The notes: a model not told the origin generated them from the letters alone. A DNA stretch of 21,949 nt from an uncultured Oscillospiraceae bacterium (GCA_900555435.1 USLH01000016.1:1-21949); one strand, 5' to 3'. Shown: positions 5,866 to 14,419, counted from the first letter of the stretch. Numbers and translations are program-made.

Positions 5866-7128
5866 TTAAAGGTTCTGCGCCGCTAAGACGGCGGTGGAGA
5901 AGGCAATCTGCAGGTTGAAGCCACCGGTGTAGGCGTCAACGTCCAGAAGCTCCCCGGCAAAGAAAAGCCCCTTTGCCTTTTTGGATCCCATGGTTTTGGG
6001 GTTTACCTCCTTGGTATCCACACCGCCAGAGGTGATAATGGCTTCCTCAATGGGGCGGAAGCCCACGGGAGTCAGGGAAAAGTCCTTGAGGGTGGATAAA
6101 AGGCTGCGGCGCTGCTCCCGGGTCAGGGAGTTCACCTTTGCTTCAAAGGGGATGCCTGCCCGGCGGAGGATCACGGGGATGCTCTTCCGGGGGAGGAGCT
6201 CGTCCAAGGCATTGATGGCGTCCTTATTCTGGAACTTCTGAAAATCCCTCAGAAGGCGCTTATCCAGCTGCTCCGGGGTAAGGCCGGGCTTCCAGTCAAT
6301 GGACATCCGGTAGCCTTTTCCCTTCAGCATGGAGGCAAAGGCGGTTTCTGAAGGGGTATCCGGGGGATTTCCCGTCATATGGGCGGAAGCGGAGAGGACC
6401 AAAGGGCCGCTCAGGCCGAAGTGGGTGAAGAGAAGCTCTCCCAGCTCAGAGAAAACCGGTTTTCCGGAGCGGGTAACGGTAAGGGTCACGTTTTTTAAGG
6501 AAAGACCCTGCATCTCTTTGGGATCCGGTTCCGCTGTGACTACGGGGATCAGGGAAGGGGCAAGGGGGACGATCCGGTGCCCTGCCTGCCGGGCCAGTTC
6601 ATAGCCGTCGCCGGTAGAGCCGGTGAGGGGGTAGGATTTCCCGCCGGTGGCAAGGAGGGTGGAGGAGGCACGGTATTCCGTCCCGTCTTCACAGCGGACG
6701 CCGGTCACGCAGTCGTTTTCTATTAAAAGGGAAACAGCCCTGCCGGTCTTTACGGTGATGAGAGGGTCCTTCAAGGCATCTTCCAGCGTGGCCGCTACGT
6801 CGGCGGCACGATCGGAAACAGGGAAGACCCGGTTTCCCCGTTCGGTTTTTAAAGGGAGACCCCGGCTTTCAAAAAACTCCATGGTGTCGGAAGGGGAAAA
6901 GGCGTGGAAGGCGGAATAAAGGAACCGGGAGTTCCGGGGGATGTTCCGCATCAAGGTGTCCGGATCACAGTTGTTGGTCACGTTGCAGCGGCCTTTTCCG
7001 GTGATGAGGAGCTTCCGTCCCAGACGGGGGTTCCGCTCCAGAAGGAGGACGGATCTGCCCCGGGCAGCTGTCTGGATGGCAGCCATCATGCCGGCTGCGC
7101 CGCCACCGATAATCAGGGCGTCGGTCAT
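5866..7128 (-). CDS. BaiN/HI0933-family NAD(P)/FAD-dependent oxidoreductase
   Basis: This 420-residue flavoprotein opens with an FAD-binding Rossmann motif, ALIIGGGAAGMMAA (glycines at residues 8-10 and 13), and LLLERNPRLGRKLLITGKGRCNVTN, the N-terminal signature of the HI0933/YhiN family. The C-terminal second FAD contact, GLFFAGELLDVDAYTGGFNLQIA, is also characteristic. Family members are widespread and mostly uncharacterised; one clostridial relative, BaiN, was implicated in reductive bile-acid 7-dehydroxylation, but a homologue outside a bai cluster cannot be assigned that role. There is no signal peptide or membrane span. Its ATG overlaps the stop of the upstream RpiR-type regulator by 4 nt (ATGA), so the two are translationally coupled and transcribed from the promoter at 8106-8134. 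It ends at a bidirectional terminator. Confidence 0.9.
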   Translation of the reverse strand: MTDALIIGGGAAGMMAAIQTAARGRSVLLLERNPRLGRKLLITGKGRCNVTNNCDPDTLMRNIPRNSRFLYSAFHAFSPSDTMEFFESRGLPLKTERGNRVFPVSDRAADVAATLEDALKDPLITVKTGRAVSLLIENDCVTGVRCEDGTEYRASSTLLATGGKSYPLTGSTGDGYELARQAGHRIVPLAPSLIPVVTAEPDPKEMQGLSLKNVTLTVTRSGKPVFSELGELLFTHFGLSGPLVLSASAHMTGNPPDTPSETAFASMLKGKGYRMSIDWKPGLTPEQLDKRLLRDFQKFQNKDAINALDELLPRKSIPVILRRAGIPFEAKVNSLTREQRRSLLSTLKDFSLTPVGFRPIEEAIITSGGVDTKEVNPKTMGSKKAKGLFFAGELLDVDAYTGGFNLQIAFSTAVLAAQNL

Positions 7129-8003
7129 GGCTGCTCCTTCCCGGAGGCAGTATCCGGCGTCTGGTAAACGTGGTAGTCCGACCAGATGGTCTCCAGCCGG
7201 TTGAAGGTGGCGGTGACCTCGTCCTGCTTCTCCATGCCCACCCGGACGATCAGGGCGTTGATGAGGCTTAAGGGTGCGACCAGAGAGTCTACGAAGGAGT
7301 TCATGTCGCTGCGGGCGGTGAGAAGATAGGTGGCATCTTTGGCAAGGGGAGAGCCGGCACCATCGGTGATGGCGATGATCTTTGCGCCGGTGCGGGCGGC
7401 GTAGGAGAAGGCCTGCACCGTCATGTTGGAATAGCGGGGGAAGCTGATGCCGATAACGGCATCGTCCTGCCCCACCCGGATGATCTGCTCGAACAGCTCG
7501 CTTTGGCTGGTCGTAGTTACCAGCTTTACGTTTTCAAACATCAGGTTAAAATAGTAATGCATGAATCGTGCCAGAGCCGAGGCGCTGCGGTCGCCGATGA
7601 CGTAGATGTTTTTTGCATTGGCAATGGCCACGGCGGCGGATTCAAAGCTTTCCCGGGAGGTCTCCTCCAGGGTGTGCTTGATCTTATCCATGTCGAAGCT
7701 CAGGACTTTGTCCAGAATGTCGTCGCTGCCGATCCGGTCCTTGGTTACCTCGATGCGCTGGACGGAGGTGAGCTGGGTGCGGATGATCTGCTGAAGCGCC
7801 CGGGAAAGCTCCGGGTAGCCCTCAAAGCCCAGTTCGTAGGCGAAGCGCACCACGGTGGATTCGCTGACGCCAACGGTGGCGCCCAATTTGGCGGCAGTCA
7901 TGAAGGCGGCTTTATCCGAATGGACAAGAATGTAATCGGCAATGCGCCGCTGGCCCTTGGAAAATTCACCGTGGCGCTTATGAATCTCTGCGATAATGTC
8001 CAT
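7125..8003 (-). CDS. MurR/RpiR-family transcriptional regulator (HTH plus SIS domain)
   Basis: From the ATG at 8003 this is a 292-residue protein beginning MDIIAEIHKRHGEFSKGQRR, the standard start of RpiR regulators. The N-terminal HTH_6 domain spans residues about 1-77, with recognition helix ATVGVSESTVVRFAYELGF. A SIS sugar-phosphate-binding domain follows (about 120-260), including NIYVIGDRSASALA and ISFPRYSNMTVQAFSYA. The frame stays open upstream to 8240, but that extension is Lys/Phe-rich, runs through the promoter and has no family similarity, so it was trimmed. The ribosome site is weak. Family members usually sense phosphosugars and control sugar or amino-sugar genes, but no sugar gene is next to it; the coupled partner is the flavoprotein gene. 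Confidence 0.9.
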   Translation of the reverse strand: MDIIAEIHKRHGEFSKGQRRIADYILVHSDKAAFMTAAKLGATVGVSESTVVRFAYELGFEGYPELSRALQQIIRTQLTSVQRIEVTKDRIGSDDILDKVLSFDMDKIKHTLEETSRESFESAAVAIANAKNIYVIGDRSASALARFMHYYFNLMFENVKLVTTTSQSELFEQIIRVGQDDAVIGISFPRYSNMTVQAFSYAARTGAKIIAITDGAGSPLAKDATYLLTARSDMNSFVDSLVAPLSLINALIVRVGMEKQDEVTATFNRLETIWSDYHVYQTPDTASGKEQP

Positions 8004-8105
8004 AAAATCCGTTCCGACCCGGCGAAGCTGCGGGCCGTTTCTCCTTTTTTCCTGCTTTTGCAGCTTTTCCGGCAGAAAAAGCGGGATATTTTCTTGCTCT
8101 CTACT

Positions 8106-8134
8106 ATTATAAACGGTAGCTGGGATTTTTGCAA
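8106..8134 (-). promoter_or_regulatory. Promoter of the rpiR-flavoprotein operon
   Basis: Read on the minus strand: TTGCAA (8134-8129), 17-nt spacer, perfect TATAAT (8111-8106). This leaves about 100 nt of leader before the ATG at 8003. Confidence 0.75.
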
Positions 8135-8233
8135 GAAGAGGAAAGAAAAATTGCAGAAAAATCCCGGTTTTGCGGAAAAGAAGCGGAGAAACAGGAAGCT
8201 CTTTATAATTAACAAAAAATTCATAATTACCTC

Positions 8234-8262
8234 TTGACAAAGCGGGATGAGCGTGGTAATCT
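8234..8262 (+). promoter_or_regulatory. Promoter of the hrcA-grpE-dnaK-dnaJ operon
   Basis: Perfect TTGACA (8234-8239), 17-nt spacer, TAATCT (8257-8262) with an extended TG at 8254-8255. The CIRCE operator starts 5 nt after the -10, covering the transcription start. Confidence 0.85.
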
Positions 8263-8266
8263 TATA

Positions 8267-8293
8267 TTAGCACTCAGAGAGATAGAGTGCTAA
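8267..8293 (+). promoter_or_regulatory. CIRCE operator (HrcA binding site)
   Basis: Exact match to the consensus TTAGCACTC-N9-GAGTGCTAA, with arms at 8267-8275 and 8285-8293. HrcA bound here represses the operon; heat or misfolded protein titrating the chaperones releases it. The repressor gene is the first gene of the operon, so the loop is autoregulatory. Confidence 0.98.
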
Positions 8294-8323
8294 GAAAGAA
8301 AAAGAATCTGAGAGGTGAGAAAT

Positions 8324-9361
8324 GTGAAGGCGCTGGATGCGCGGAAGCTTGATATTTTGAAGCTGGTGGTAGACCGGTACATCCGAACCGGTGAGCCGGT
8401 GGGTTCAAAATTCGTGGCGGATGCGCTGGAGTATTCCGTTTCATCTGCGACCATTCGCAATGACATGGCGGCGCTGGAGCAGCTGGGCTATCTGGAACAG
8501 CCTCACACCTCAGCCGGACGGATTCCTTCCTATCGGGGATATCGGTTTTATATCGCAAACCTGATGACGAAGGAGCCCCTTTCCGAACACGACCGCAAGA
8601 CGGTGGAGGACACCCTCTTAAAGGGTGACCGTAATCCGAAGACACTGATCTCAAATGCGACGGATCTGCTGGCGCAGATCACCGATTGCGCCATTGTGAG
8701 CAGCACCAATCGGATGGATTTTTCCGTGATCACCCGGGTGGAGGTCATTCCCGCCGGGCGGCGGCTTTACGCACTGCTGATGATCACATCCGGCGGAGCG
8801 GTGGAAAATCGGGTGTGCCGGCTGGAATTTGACCTGACCCACGAGCAGATCGAATTTTTCACGGAGTTTATCCGGAAGAATCTGACCGGGCTTCGGGTGG
8901 AGGAGTTGACCAGTGAGAAGGTCGTGGAGCTGGGCATTGCTTTAGGAAGCTACATGATGGCGCTGGCGCCCCTGCTTTACGGGGTCTATGATATCTCCAA
9001 CCAGTTAAAGCAGCAGAGGGTCGAGATCAAAAACGAAACCAGGCTGCTGGCAAGACCGGATTTCCAAACGGAAAGCGTAGCGGCTCTGATGCGGGCCAGA
9101 GGCAATTTGGAAAGCATCCTGAACCAGGCGGTTGACGGGATCCATGTGATCTTCGGCGACGAAAGCGATACCTTTACCGTGAGCAATTCGAGTCTCATCG
9201 TTTCCGGGTACAGTCAGGCGGGACGGTCGGCGGGATCCTTTGGGATCGTAGGACCGCTGCGCTTGGAGTACGGAAGGATCATCCCTTATGTGGAGTTCCT
9301 GTCGGATACGGTGTCACAGCTGATGACAGAAGAATATGAGGATGAAAGGACGGATCGCTAA
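8324..9361 (+). CDS. hrcA: Heat-inducible transcription repressor HrcA
   Basis: This 345-residue protein has the HrcA layout. An N-terminal winged helix (residues about 1-75) contains LDARKLDILKLVVDRYIRTGEPVGSK in split form and SATIRNDMAALEQLGYLEQPHTSAGRIPS, the most conserved HrcA block. A GAF-like dimerisation domain follows, and a C-terminal segment, SFGIVGPLRLEYGRIIPYVEF, is typical. GTG 8324 is chosen because GAGGTGA (8312-8318) precedes it by 5 nt; the in-frame GTG at 8315 lies inside that ribosome site, and the ATG at 8322 is out of frame. It binds the CIRCE element 30 nt upstream. It is followed with essentially no gap by grpE. Confidence 0.97.
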   Translation: MKALDARKLDILKLVVDRYIRTGEPVGSKFVADALEYSVSSATIRNDMAALEQLGYLEQPHTSAGRIPSYRGYRFYIANLMTKEPLSEHDRKTVEDTLLKGDRNPKTLISNATDLLAQITDCAIVSSTNRMDFSVITRVEVIPAGRRLYALLMITSGGAVENRVCRLEFDLTHEQIEFFTEFIRKNLTGLRVEELTSEKVVELGIALGSYMMALAPLLYGVYDISNQLKQQRVEIKNETRLLARPDFQTESVAALMRARGNLESILNQAVDGIHVIFGDESDTFTVSNSSLIVSGYSQAGRSAGSFGIVGPLRLEYGRIIPYVEFLSDTVSQLMTEEYEDERTDR

Positions 9362-9362
9362 G

Positions 9363-9935
9363 GTGGCAAAGAATAAAGAAAAAGAAGAAAAGCTCCACGA
9401 AGATCCAATCAAGGAGGAACGGAAGGAAGAGCCTGCCGAAACGGCGGATACCGAAGATTCGGCGGAAGAAAAAAAACCTGCGGATGAAGCGGCGGAAAAG
9501 CTGGAGGCTTTGCAGAAGCAGAACGCAGAGCTTTCCGATAAGCTGCTCCGGCAGATGGCGGAGTTTGACAACTACCGCAAGCGCACCACCCGGGAGAAGG
9601 AAGAGATCGGCGTCGTAGCAAAAAGCAAGGCACTGACGGAGATTCTTCCCGTTTTGGACAACTTCGAGCGGGCCATGCAGACCGAATGCGGCGATGCCGA
9701 GTTCCGGAAGGGCATGGAGCTGATCTTCAAGAGTTTCGTCGATGCACTGAAAAAACAGGGCGTCGAGGAGATCGCCGCAGAAGGCGAGACTTTTAATCCG
9801 GATCTTCACTACGCCGTGACGACCGTGGAAGATGATTCCTTCGGCCCCAACACGGTGGCGGCGGTACTCCAGAAGGGCTACCGCTTAGGAGACAAGGTGC
9901 TGCGGCACGCAATGGTCTCAGTAGCAAATCCTTAA
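9363..9935 (+). CDS. grpE: Nucleotide exchange factor GrpE
   Basis: About 190 residues. A highly charged N-terminal tail (residues 1-45, Glu/Lys/Ala-rich) leads into the long coiled coil LEALQKQNAELSDKLLRQMAEFDNYRKRT. The C-terminal beta domain ends with GPNTVAAVLQKGYRLGDKVLRHAMVSV, the classical GrpE signature. GrpE dimers release ADP from DnaK. The start is uncertain: GTG 9363, 1 nt after the hrcA stop, has AAAGGA 12 nt upstream; ATG 9342 and ATG 9336 are in-frame alternatives that would overlap hrcA. The adjacent position implies translational coupling with hrcA. The dnaK gene follows after 46 nt. Confidence 0.95.
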   Translation: MAKNKEKEEKLHEDPIKEERKEEPAETADTEDSAEEKKPADEAAEKLEALQKQNAELSDKLLRQMAEFDNYRKRTTREKEEIGVVAKSKALTEILPVLDNFERAMQTECGDAEFRKGMELIFKSFVDALKKQGVEEIAAEGETFNPDLHYAVTTVEDDSFGPNTVAAVLQKGYRLGDKVLRHAMVSVANP

Positions 9936-9981
9936 AAATTATCATAAAAAGCAAGTTCTGAATTCTTAGGAGGAATTGATT

Positions 9982-11838
9982 ATGGGAAAAATTATTGGCA
10001 TCGACCTTGGTACGACTAACTCTTGTGTAGCAGTTATGGAAGGCGGCGAGCCCGTCGTTATCACCAACCACGAAGGCGCTCGCACCACTCCTTCCGTTGT
10101 GGCCTTCTCCAAAGACGGCGAGCGGATGGTCGGGCAGGTGGCAAAGCGTCAGGCGATCACCAACCCCGACCGGACCATCAGCTCCATCAAGCGCCACATG
10201 GGCTCCGATTATAAGGTGACCGTGGACGGCAAGAGCTACAGCCCCCAGGAGATCTCCGCTATGATCCTGCAGAAGCTGAAAGCGGATGCAGAAGGCTATC
10301 TGGGTGAATCCGTCACCGAAGCGGTCATCACCGTCCCCGCCTACTTCACCGATGCTCAGCGTCAGGCCACCAAGGACGCCGGCCGCATCGCGGGCCTGGA
10401 CGTCAAGCGGATCATCAACGAGCCGACTGCCGCAGCTCTGGCTTACGGCATGGATAAGCAGGGCGACCAGAAGGTCATGGTCTACGACCTGGGCGGCGGC
10501 ACCTTCGACGTGTCCATCATTGAGATGGGCGAGGGCGTTCAGGAAGTTCTGGCTACCGCAGGCAACAACCACCTGGGCGGCGACGACTTCGACCAGCGTG
10601 TCATCGACTGGATGGCCGACGAGTTCAAGAAGGAGAACGGCATCGACCTGCGCAACGACCGTATGGCGATGCAGCGGCTGAAAGAGGCGGCTGAGAAGGC
10701 GAAGATTGACCTGTCCGGCATCACCACCGCCGACATCAACCTCCCCTTCATCACCGCAGACGCCACCGGTCCGAAGCATCTGGCCATGACCCTGACCCGT
10801 GCGAAATTCAATGAGCTGACCGCCGACCTGGTGGACGCCACCATGGGGCCGGTTCAGCAGGCACTGAACGACGCCGGCTTAAAGGCTTCCGAGCTGGATA
10901 AGGTGCTGCTGGTAGGCGGCTCCACCCGTATCATCGCAGTACAGGAAGCGGTTGCCCGTGCCACCGGTAAGGAACCTTCCAAGAACCTGAACCCCGATGA
11001 GTGCGTTGCTATCGGCGCTGCCATTCAGGGCGGCGTTCTGGGCGGCGAGGTCAAGGGCCTGCTGCTGCTGGACGTTACGCCTCTGTCCCTGGGCCTTGAG
11101 ACCCTGGGCGGCGTCTTCACAAAGATCATCGAGCGCAACACCACCATCCCCACCAAGAAGTCCCAGATCTTCTCCACGGCCGCCGATGGGCAGACCTCCG
11201 TTGAAGTCCGGGTGTTCCAGGGCGAGCGCGAATTTGCAAAGGACAACAAGCTCTTAGGCGAGTTCCGGATGGACGGCATCCCTGCGGCTCCCCGTGGCGT
11301 GCCTCAGATTGAAGTGACCTTCGACATCGACGCCAACGGCATCGTTCATGTTTCCGCTAAGGATCTGGGCACCGGTAAGGAACAGCAGATCACCATTACC
11401 TCCTCCACCAATATGTCCAAGGAGGACATCGACAAGGCCGTCAAGGAAGCCGAGGCTTTTGCAGCCGAGGATAAGAAGGCTCGTGAGGCCGTTGACATCC
11501 GCAACGGCGCCGACCAGATGATCTTCCAGTCCGAGAAGACCCTGGGCGAGCTGGGCGACAAGGTGGACGCTTCCGAGAAAGCGGAGCTCCAGTCCAAGAT
11601 TGATGCTCTGAAGGAAGCTCTGAAGGGCTCCGATACCGATGCCATCAAGGCAAAACAGGAAGAGCTGCAGAAGGTCTTCTACTCCGTTTCCGAGAAGCTC
11701 TATCAGCAGGCGGCTCAGGCACAGCAGGCAAATCCGGGCGCAGGCCCTGACATGGGCGGCGCTTCGGCGGGCTCTGCCAACGGCGACCCCAACGTCGTAG
11801 ACGCCGACTACAAAGAAGTCGACAACGACAACAAATAA
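9982..11838 (+). CDS. dnaK: Chaperone protein DnaK (Hsp70)
   Basis: This 618-residue protein is a full-length Hsp70. The ATPase domain (about 1-370) has the phosphate loop GIDLGTTNSCVAV near residue 7, the second phosphate motif VYDLGGGTFDVSI, and the adenosine motif LLVGGSTRI. The interdomain linker GLLLLDVTPLSLG follows, then the substrate-binding domain and a helical lid rich in Ala/Lys/Glu. The tail is Ala/Gly/Asn-rich with an acidic end (VVDADYKEVDNDNK). TAGGAGG lies 8 nt before ATG 9982. Codon use is extremely biased toward C/G endings, as expected for an abundant protein. DnaK works with GrpE and DnaJ encoded on either side. A 9-bp hairpin separates it from dnaJ. Confidence 0.99.
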   Translation: MGKIIGIDLGTTNSCVAVMEGGEPVVITNHEGARTTPSVVAFSKDGERMVGQVAKRQAITNPDRTISSIKRHMGSDYKVTVDGKSYSPQEISAMILQKLKADAEGYLGESVTEAVITVPAYFTDAQRQATKDAGRIAGLDVKRIINEPTAAALAYGMDKQGDQKVMVYDLGGGTFDVSIIEMGEGVQEVLATAGNNHLGGDDFDQRVIDWMADEFKKENGIDLRNDRMAMQRLKEAAEKAKIDLSGITTADINLPFITADATGPKHLAMTLTRAKFNELTADLVDATMGPVQQALNDAGLKASELDKVLLVGGSTRIIAVQEAVARATGKEPSKNLNPDECVAIGAAIQGGVLGGEVKGLLLLDVTPLSLGLETLGGVFTKIIERNTTIPTKKSQIFSTAADGQTSVEVRVFQGEREFAKDNKLLGEFRMDGIPAAPRGVPQIEVTFDIDANGIVHVSAKDLGTGKEQQITITSSTNMSKEDIDKAVKEAEAFAAEDKKAREAVDIRNGADQMIFQSEKTLGELGDKVDASEKAELQSKIDALKEALKGSDTDAIKAKQEELQKVFYSVSEKLYQQAAQAQQANPGAGPDMGGASAGSANGDPNVVDADYKEVDNDNK

Positions 11839-11856
11839 GCGAAAAGCGGACCGATC

Positions 11857-11879
11857 GGGGCGGGCGTTGAGCCTGCCCT
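11857..11879 (+). other. Hairpin between dnaK and dnaJ
   Basis: GGGGCGGGC (11857-11865) pairs with GCCTGCCCT (11871-11879) through two G-T wobbles, loop GTTGA. There is no T-run after it, so it is unlikely to terminate. It may stabilise the dnaK 3' end or reduce dnaJ expression. Confidence 0.4.
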
Positions 11880-11924
11880 ATTCGGCTGTTTGCGGGCATC
11901 GCAAGGAAAGTGGAGGAACGACCA

Positions 11925-13097
11925 TTGGCTGAAAAACGTGATTATTATGAAGTGCTCGGCGTGCAGAAGGGCTGCTCGGAAGATGAGCTCAAAAAAGCCT
12001 ATCGCCAAATGGCAAAAAAATACCATCCCGACTTGAACCCCGGCGACAAGACCGCTGAGGAGAAGTTCAAGGAAGTCAACGAGGCCTATGAGGTTCTTTC
12101 CGATCCTCAGAAGCGTTCCCGCTACGATCAGTTCGGCCATGCGGGCGTGGATCCGTCCTTTGGCGGCGGAGCCGGAGGAGCCGGCGGCTACGGCGACTTC
12201 AGCGGCTTTGACATGGGCGATCTGGGCGACATCTTTGAGGGCTTCTTCGGCGGCTTCGGCGGCGGAAGCTCCCGGCGTTCCAACCCCAATGCGCCCCGCC
12301 GGGGCAGCGACATCCGCACGCAGGTGAGTATTTCCTTCTTTGAGGCCTGCAGCGGCATCGGAAAGAAGGTCACTGTTTCCAAGATGGAAAGCTGTGACGC
12401 CTGTCACGGCACCGGCGCAGAAAACGGCACGGCCATGAAGATCTGTCCGGACTGCAACGGCACCGGTCAGGTTCGGGTGCAGCAGCGGACCCCCTTCGGG
12501 GTGGTCAACGCCCAGCGCCCCTGTGATCACTGCGGCGGCCGGGGCAAAATCATCGAAAAGTCCTGCCCCAAGTGCGGCGGCCGGGGATATCAGAATGTCT
12601 CCAAGACCGTGGAGATCCAGATCCCGGCGGGCATCGACGACGGGCAGACCCTTTCCGTCCGCGGACAGGGCAACGCCGGGGCAAACGGAGGACCTGCCGG
12701 CGATCTGCTGGTGATGGTAACCGTCCGCCCCGACAGCCTCTTCACCCGGAAGGATTACGACATCTACTGCGAGATGCCGGTCTCCTTCTATCAGGCGGTG
12801 ACGGGCGACGAGCTGACGGTGCCCACCATTGACGGAAACGTGAAGTACAATCTCCCTGCCGGCACCCAGCCCGGAACGGTGTTCCGGCTCCGTGGCAAGG
12901 GCGTCCAGCGGCTGAACGGCCGGGGGCGGGGCGATCAGTACGTCACCGTGACAATCGATGTGCCGAAGAATCTGACCCGGGCGCAGCTGGATAAGCTCAA
13001 AGAATTCGACGACGCCGTCACCGACAAGCAGACGGCGAAGAAGAAAAAATTCTCTGATAAGATTAAAGAGATGTTTGAGGGTCGGGAAAATCCCTGA
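11925..13097 (+). CDS. dnaJ: Chaperone protein DnaJ (Hsp40, type I)
   Basis: This 390-residue type I DnaJ has all canonical parts. The J domain (about 3-70) contains the HPD tripeptide in KKYHPDLNPG. A Gly/Phe-rich region runs from about 75 to 120. The zinc domain holds four CxxCxGxG repeats: CDACHGTG, CPDCNGTG, CDHCGGRG and CPKCGGRG. Two C-terminal beta domains end in a short Lys-rich tail. TTG 11925 is chosen because GGAGG (11912-11916) lies 8 nt upstream and the protein then starts MAEKRDYYEVLGV, as in other DnaJ; the GTG at 11910 would include the ribosome site. It delivers substrates to DnaK and stimulates its ATPase. It is the last gene of the CIRCE operon before a terminator. Confidence 0.98.
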   Translation: MAEKRDYYEVLGVQKGCSEDELKKAYRQMAKKYHPDLNPGDKTAEEKFKEVNEAYEVLSDPQKRSRYDQFGHAGVDPSFGGGAGGAGGYGDFSGFDMGDLGDIFEGFFGGFGGGSSRRSNPNAPRRGSDIRTQVSISFFEACSGIGKKVTVSKMESCDACHGTGAENGTAMKICPDCNGTGQVRVQQRTPFGVVNAQRPCDHCGGRGKIIEKSCPKCGGRGYQNVSKTVEIQIPAGIDDGQTLSVRGQGNAGANGGPAGDLLVMVTVRPDSLFTRKDYDIYCEMPVSFYQAVTGDELTVPTIDGNVKYNLPAGTQPGTVFRLRGKGVQRLNGRGRGDQYVTVTIDVPKNLTRAQLDKLKEFDDAVTDKQTAKKKKFSDKIKEMFEGRENP

Positions 13098-13111
13098 TCG
13101 AGATCAAAAGA

Positions 13112-13147
13112 AAAACGTCGGTACGAGGTTTCGCACCGGCGTTTTTT
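13112..13147 (+). terminator. Rho-independent terminator of the heat-shock operon
   Basis: AAACGTCGGT (13113-13122) pairs with ACCGGCGTTT (13135-13144) with one wobble, 12-nt loop, ending in six T (13142-13147). It starts 15 nt after the dnaJ stop. Confidence 0.85.
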
Positions 13148-13310
13148 GCGCATTTTTCGGGCGGGAAAAGCAGAGAGAGGAAGTTTTTGCGGCGAAGGGG
13201 AATGCAGGGAAAGGCGGGGCGACCGGAAGAAGTTTTAAAAGGGGAGAGACCGGGCAATTATCGGGTTTTTATCGCTTTTTGCGGAAAACTTGCCTCTTTC
13301 TCCAATTCCC

Positions 13311-13339
13311 TTGACATTCCCTGGAAAGAAATTTATAAT
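13311..13339 (+). promoter_or_regulatory. Consensus promoter of the EamA-like transporter gene
   Basis: Perfect TTGACA (13311-13316), 17-nt spacer, perfect TATAAT (13334-13339). Start expected near 13346. This rules against the ATG at 13354 as start, since it would have almost no leader. Confidence 0.9.
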
Positions 13340-13374
13340 GGAAAAAACAACGGATGGAAAGGGAAGAAAACTTC

Positions 13375-14262
13375 ATGTTCGGAAATTTAAGCTGCATTCT
13401 CATTGGGCTTTTGCAGACGGGGGAAAACGTTTGCGGCAGTACCACCATGCGGAAGGGGAGTCACCCGCTGGATTACGGGTTCCACAGCACGCTGGTCGCT
13501 ACAGTCATTATGGGGATCTATGTGTTTATTAAGAATCTCTTTTTCGGGGATATCAAAGAGGCTGCGGCGGCGACGGACTTTGTGCGAGTTCTGCCGATCA
13601 TGGTGCTGGGTGGTGTGATCTCCTGCATTGCGGTGGTGGCGAACCTTTCGGCCATGAAGCTGGGGCACATCGGCATTACGAATGGGATCTATCAATCGTC
13701 CTTCGCCCTCAACTTTCTGTTGATGGTGATCTTTTTTCATGCAGGAGGGAACTGGATCAGCTTCCTTGCTGTGGCGATCATGCTGGCAGGCGTCCTCTGC
13801 ATGGCCATTGAGAAAGAAGAGAGCGGCGGGTTCAATAAGAAGTGGCTCTTTTTCTGCAGCGTGGCCTTTGTTTTCAATGCGCTGGGGCAGTTCGTGACCA
13901 CGATCCCGTCTCAGTATAACTTTCCGGATGGAATGGACATCCGGGGGTTCTCTATCCTGCTTGCCATGACCGTTTGCTACGGCGTGGCGAAAAAAGCCAT
14001 GCACATCGAGACGAATAAGGCGGGGTTGAAGGTCTCCTGTTTAGGCGGTCTGGTGTTTGCAGGGGTGCAGCTGGGGACGTATCCGGTGATGGATCTGCTG
14101 GCCAAATCCAACAGCGTGCATCTGTTCACGCCCATCATGCTGATGACGGTGACGGTGCTGTTCTCGCTGTACAGCCGGTTCTTCTTAAAGGAGAAGTTTC
14201 GGAAGCTCCAGTATGCGGGGCTTGTCTGCTGCCTGACGGGGATCTTGCTGTTTATGATCTGA
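13375..14262 (+). CDS. EamA/DMT-superfamily membrane transporter
   Basis: From ATG 13375 this is a 295-residue polytopic membrane protein with about ten hydrophobic segments, the 5+5 layout of the drug/metabolite transporter superfamily. The first half ends with FLAVAIMLAGVLCMAIEK and the second with LQYAGLVCCLTGILLFMI, equivalent repeat ends that show the internal duplication. The segment HIGITNGIYQSSFALNFLLMVIFF matches the usual EamA helix-loop. AAGGGAAG (13359-13366) precedes ATG 13375 at usable distance; the frame opens earlier at 13354, but that ATG lies too close to the transcription start. The gene is monocistronic, with its own promoter and terminator. Substrate cannot be inferred; relatives export amino acids, sugars or small metabolites. 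Confidence 0.82.
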   Translation: MFGNLSCILIGLLQTGENVCGSTTMRKGSHPLDYGFHSTLVATVIMGIYVFIKNLFFGDIKEAAAATDFVRVLPIMVLGGVISCIAVVANLSAMKLGHIGITNGIYQSSFALNFLLMVIFFHAGGNWISFLAVAIMLAGVLCMAIEKEESGGFNKKWLFFCSVAFVFNALGQFVTTIPSQYNFPDGMDIRGFSILLAMTVCYGVAKKAMHIETNKAGLKVSCLGGLVFAGVQLGTYPVMDLLAKSNSVHLFTPIMLMTVTVLFSLYSRFFLKEKFRKLQYAGLVCCLTGILLFMI

Positions 14263-14277
14263 TGGATGAAAAAGGAA

Positions 14278-14317
14278 AGCTGCTTCGACAGGGGAAAGCT
14301 GATCGAAGCAGCTTTTT
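14278..14317 (+). terminator. Rho-independent terminator of the transporter gene
   Basis: AGCTGCTTCGA (14278-14288) pairs perfectly with TCGAAGCAGCT (14303-14313), followed by a T-run to 14317. Confidence 0.92.
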
Positions 14318-14390
14318 GCATATCCGGGAACGGTTTCATTGGTTCTGACTGATTTTTTTATGAAATGCCGGATTAAAATGTGAAATTTTC

Positions 14391-14419
14391 TTGACGGAGT
14401 GGGGAAAAAGCGGTATACT
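14391..14419 (+). promoter_or_regulatory. Promoter of the cell-wall-repeat protein gene
   Basis: TTGACG (14391-14396), 17-nt spacer, TATACT (14414-14419). An AGGAGG at 14421-14426 falls at the transcription start and has no start codon at the right distance, so it is probably not used. Confidence 0.8.

Noticed and set aside
7503..8237. Plus-strand 244-codon frame opposite the RpiR gene
   Set aside because: It is antisense to a recognised HTH-SIS regulator and extends through its promoter.
9793..10779. Minus-strand 328-codon open frame opposite grpE/dnaK
   Set aside because: Antisense openness over dnaK is a well-known effect of codon bias in this gene. No domain or start signals are visible.
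11808..12530. Minus-strand 240-codon frame opposite dnaJ
   Set aside because: It is antisense to the J domain and zinc-finger region of dnaJ, with no start signals.
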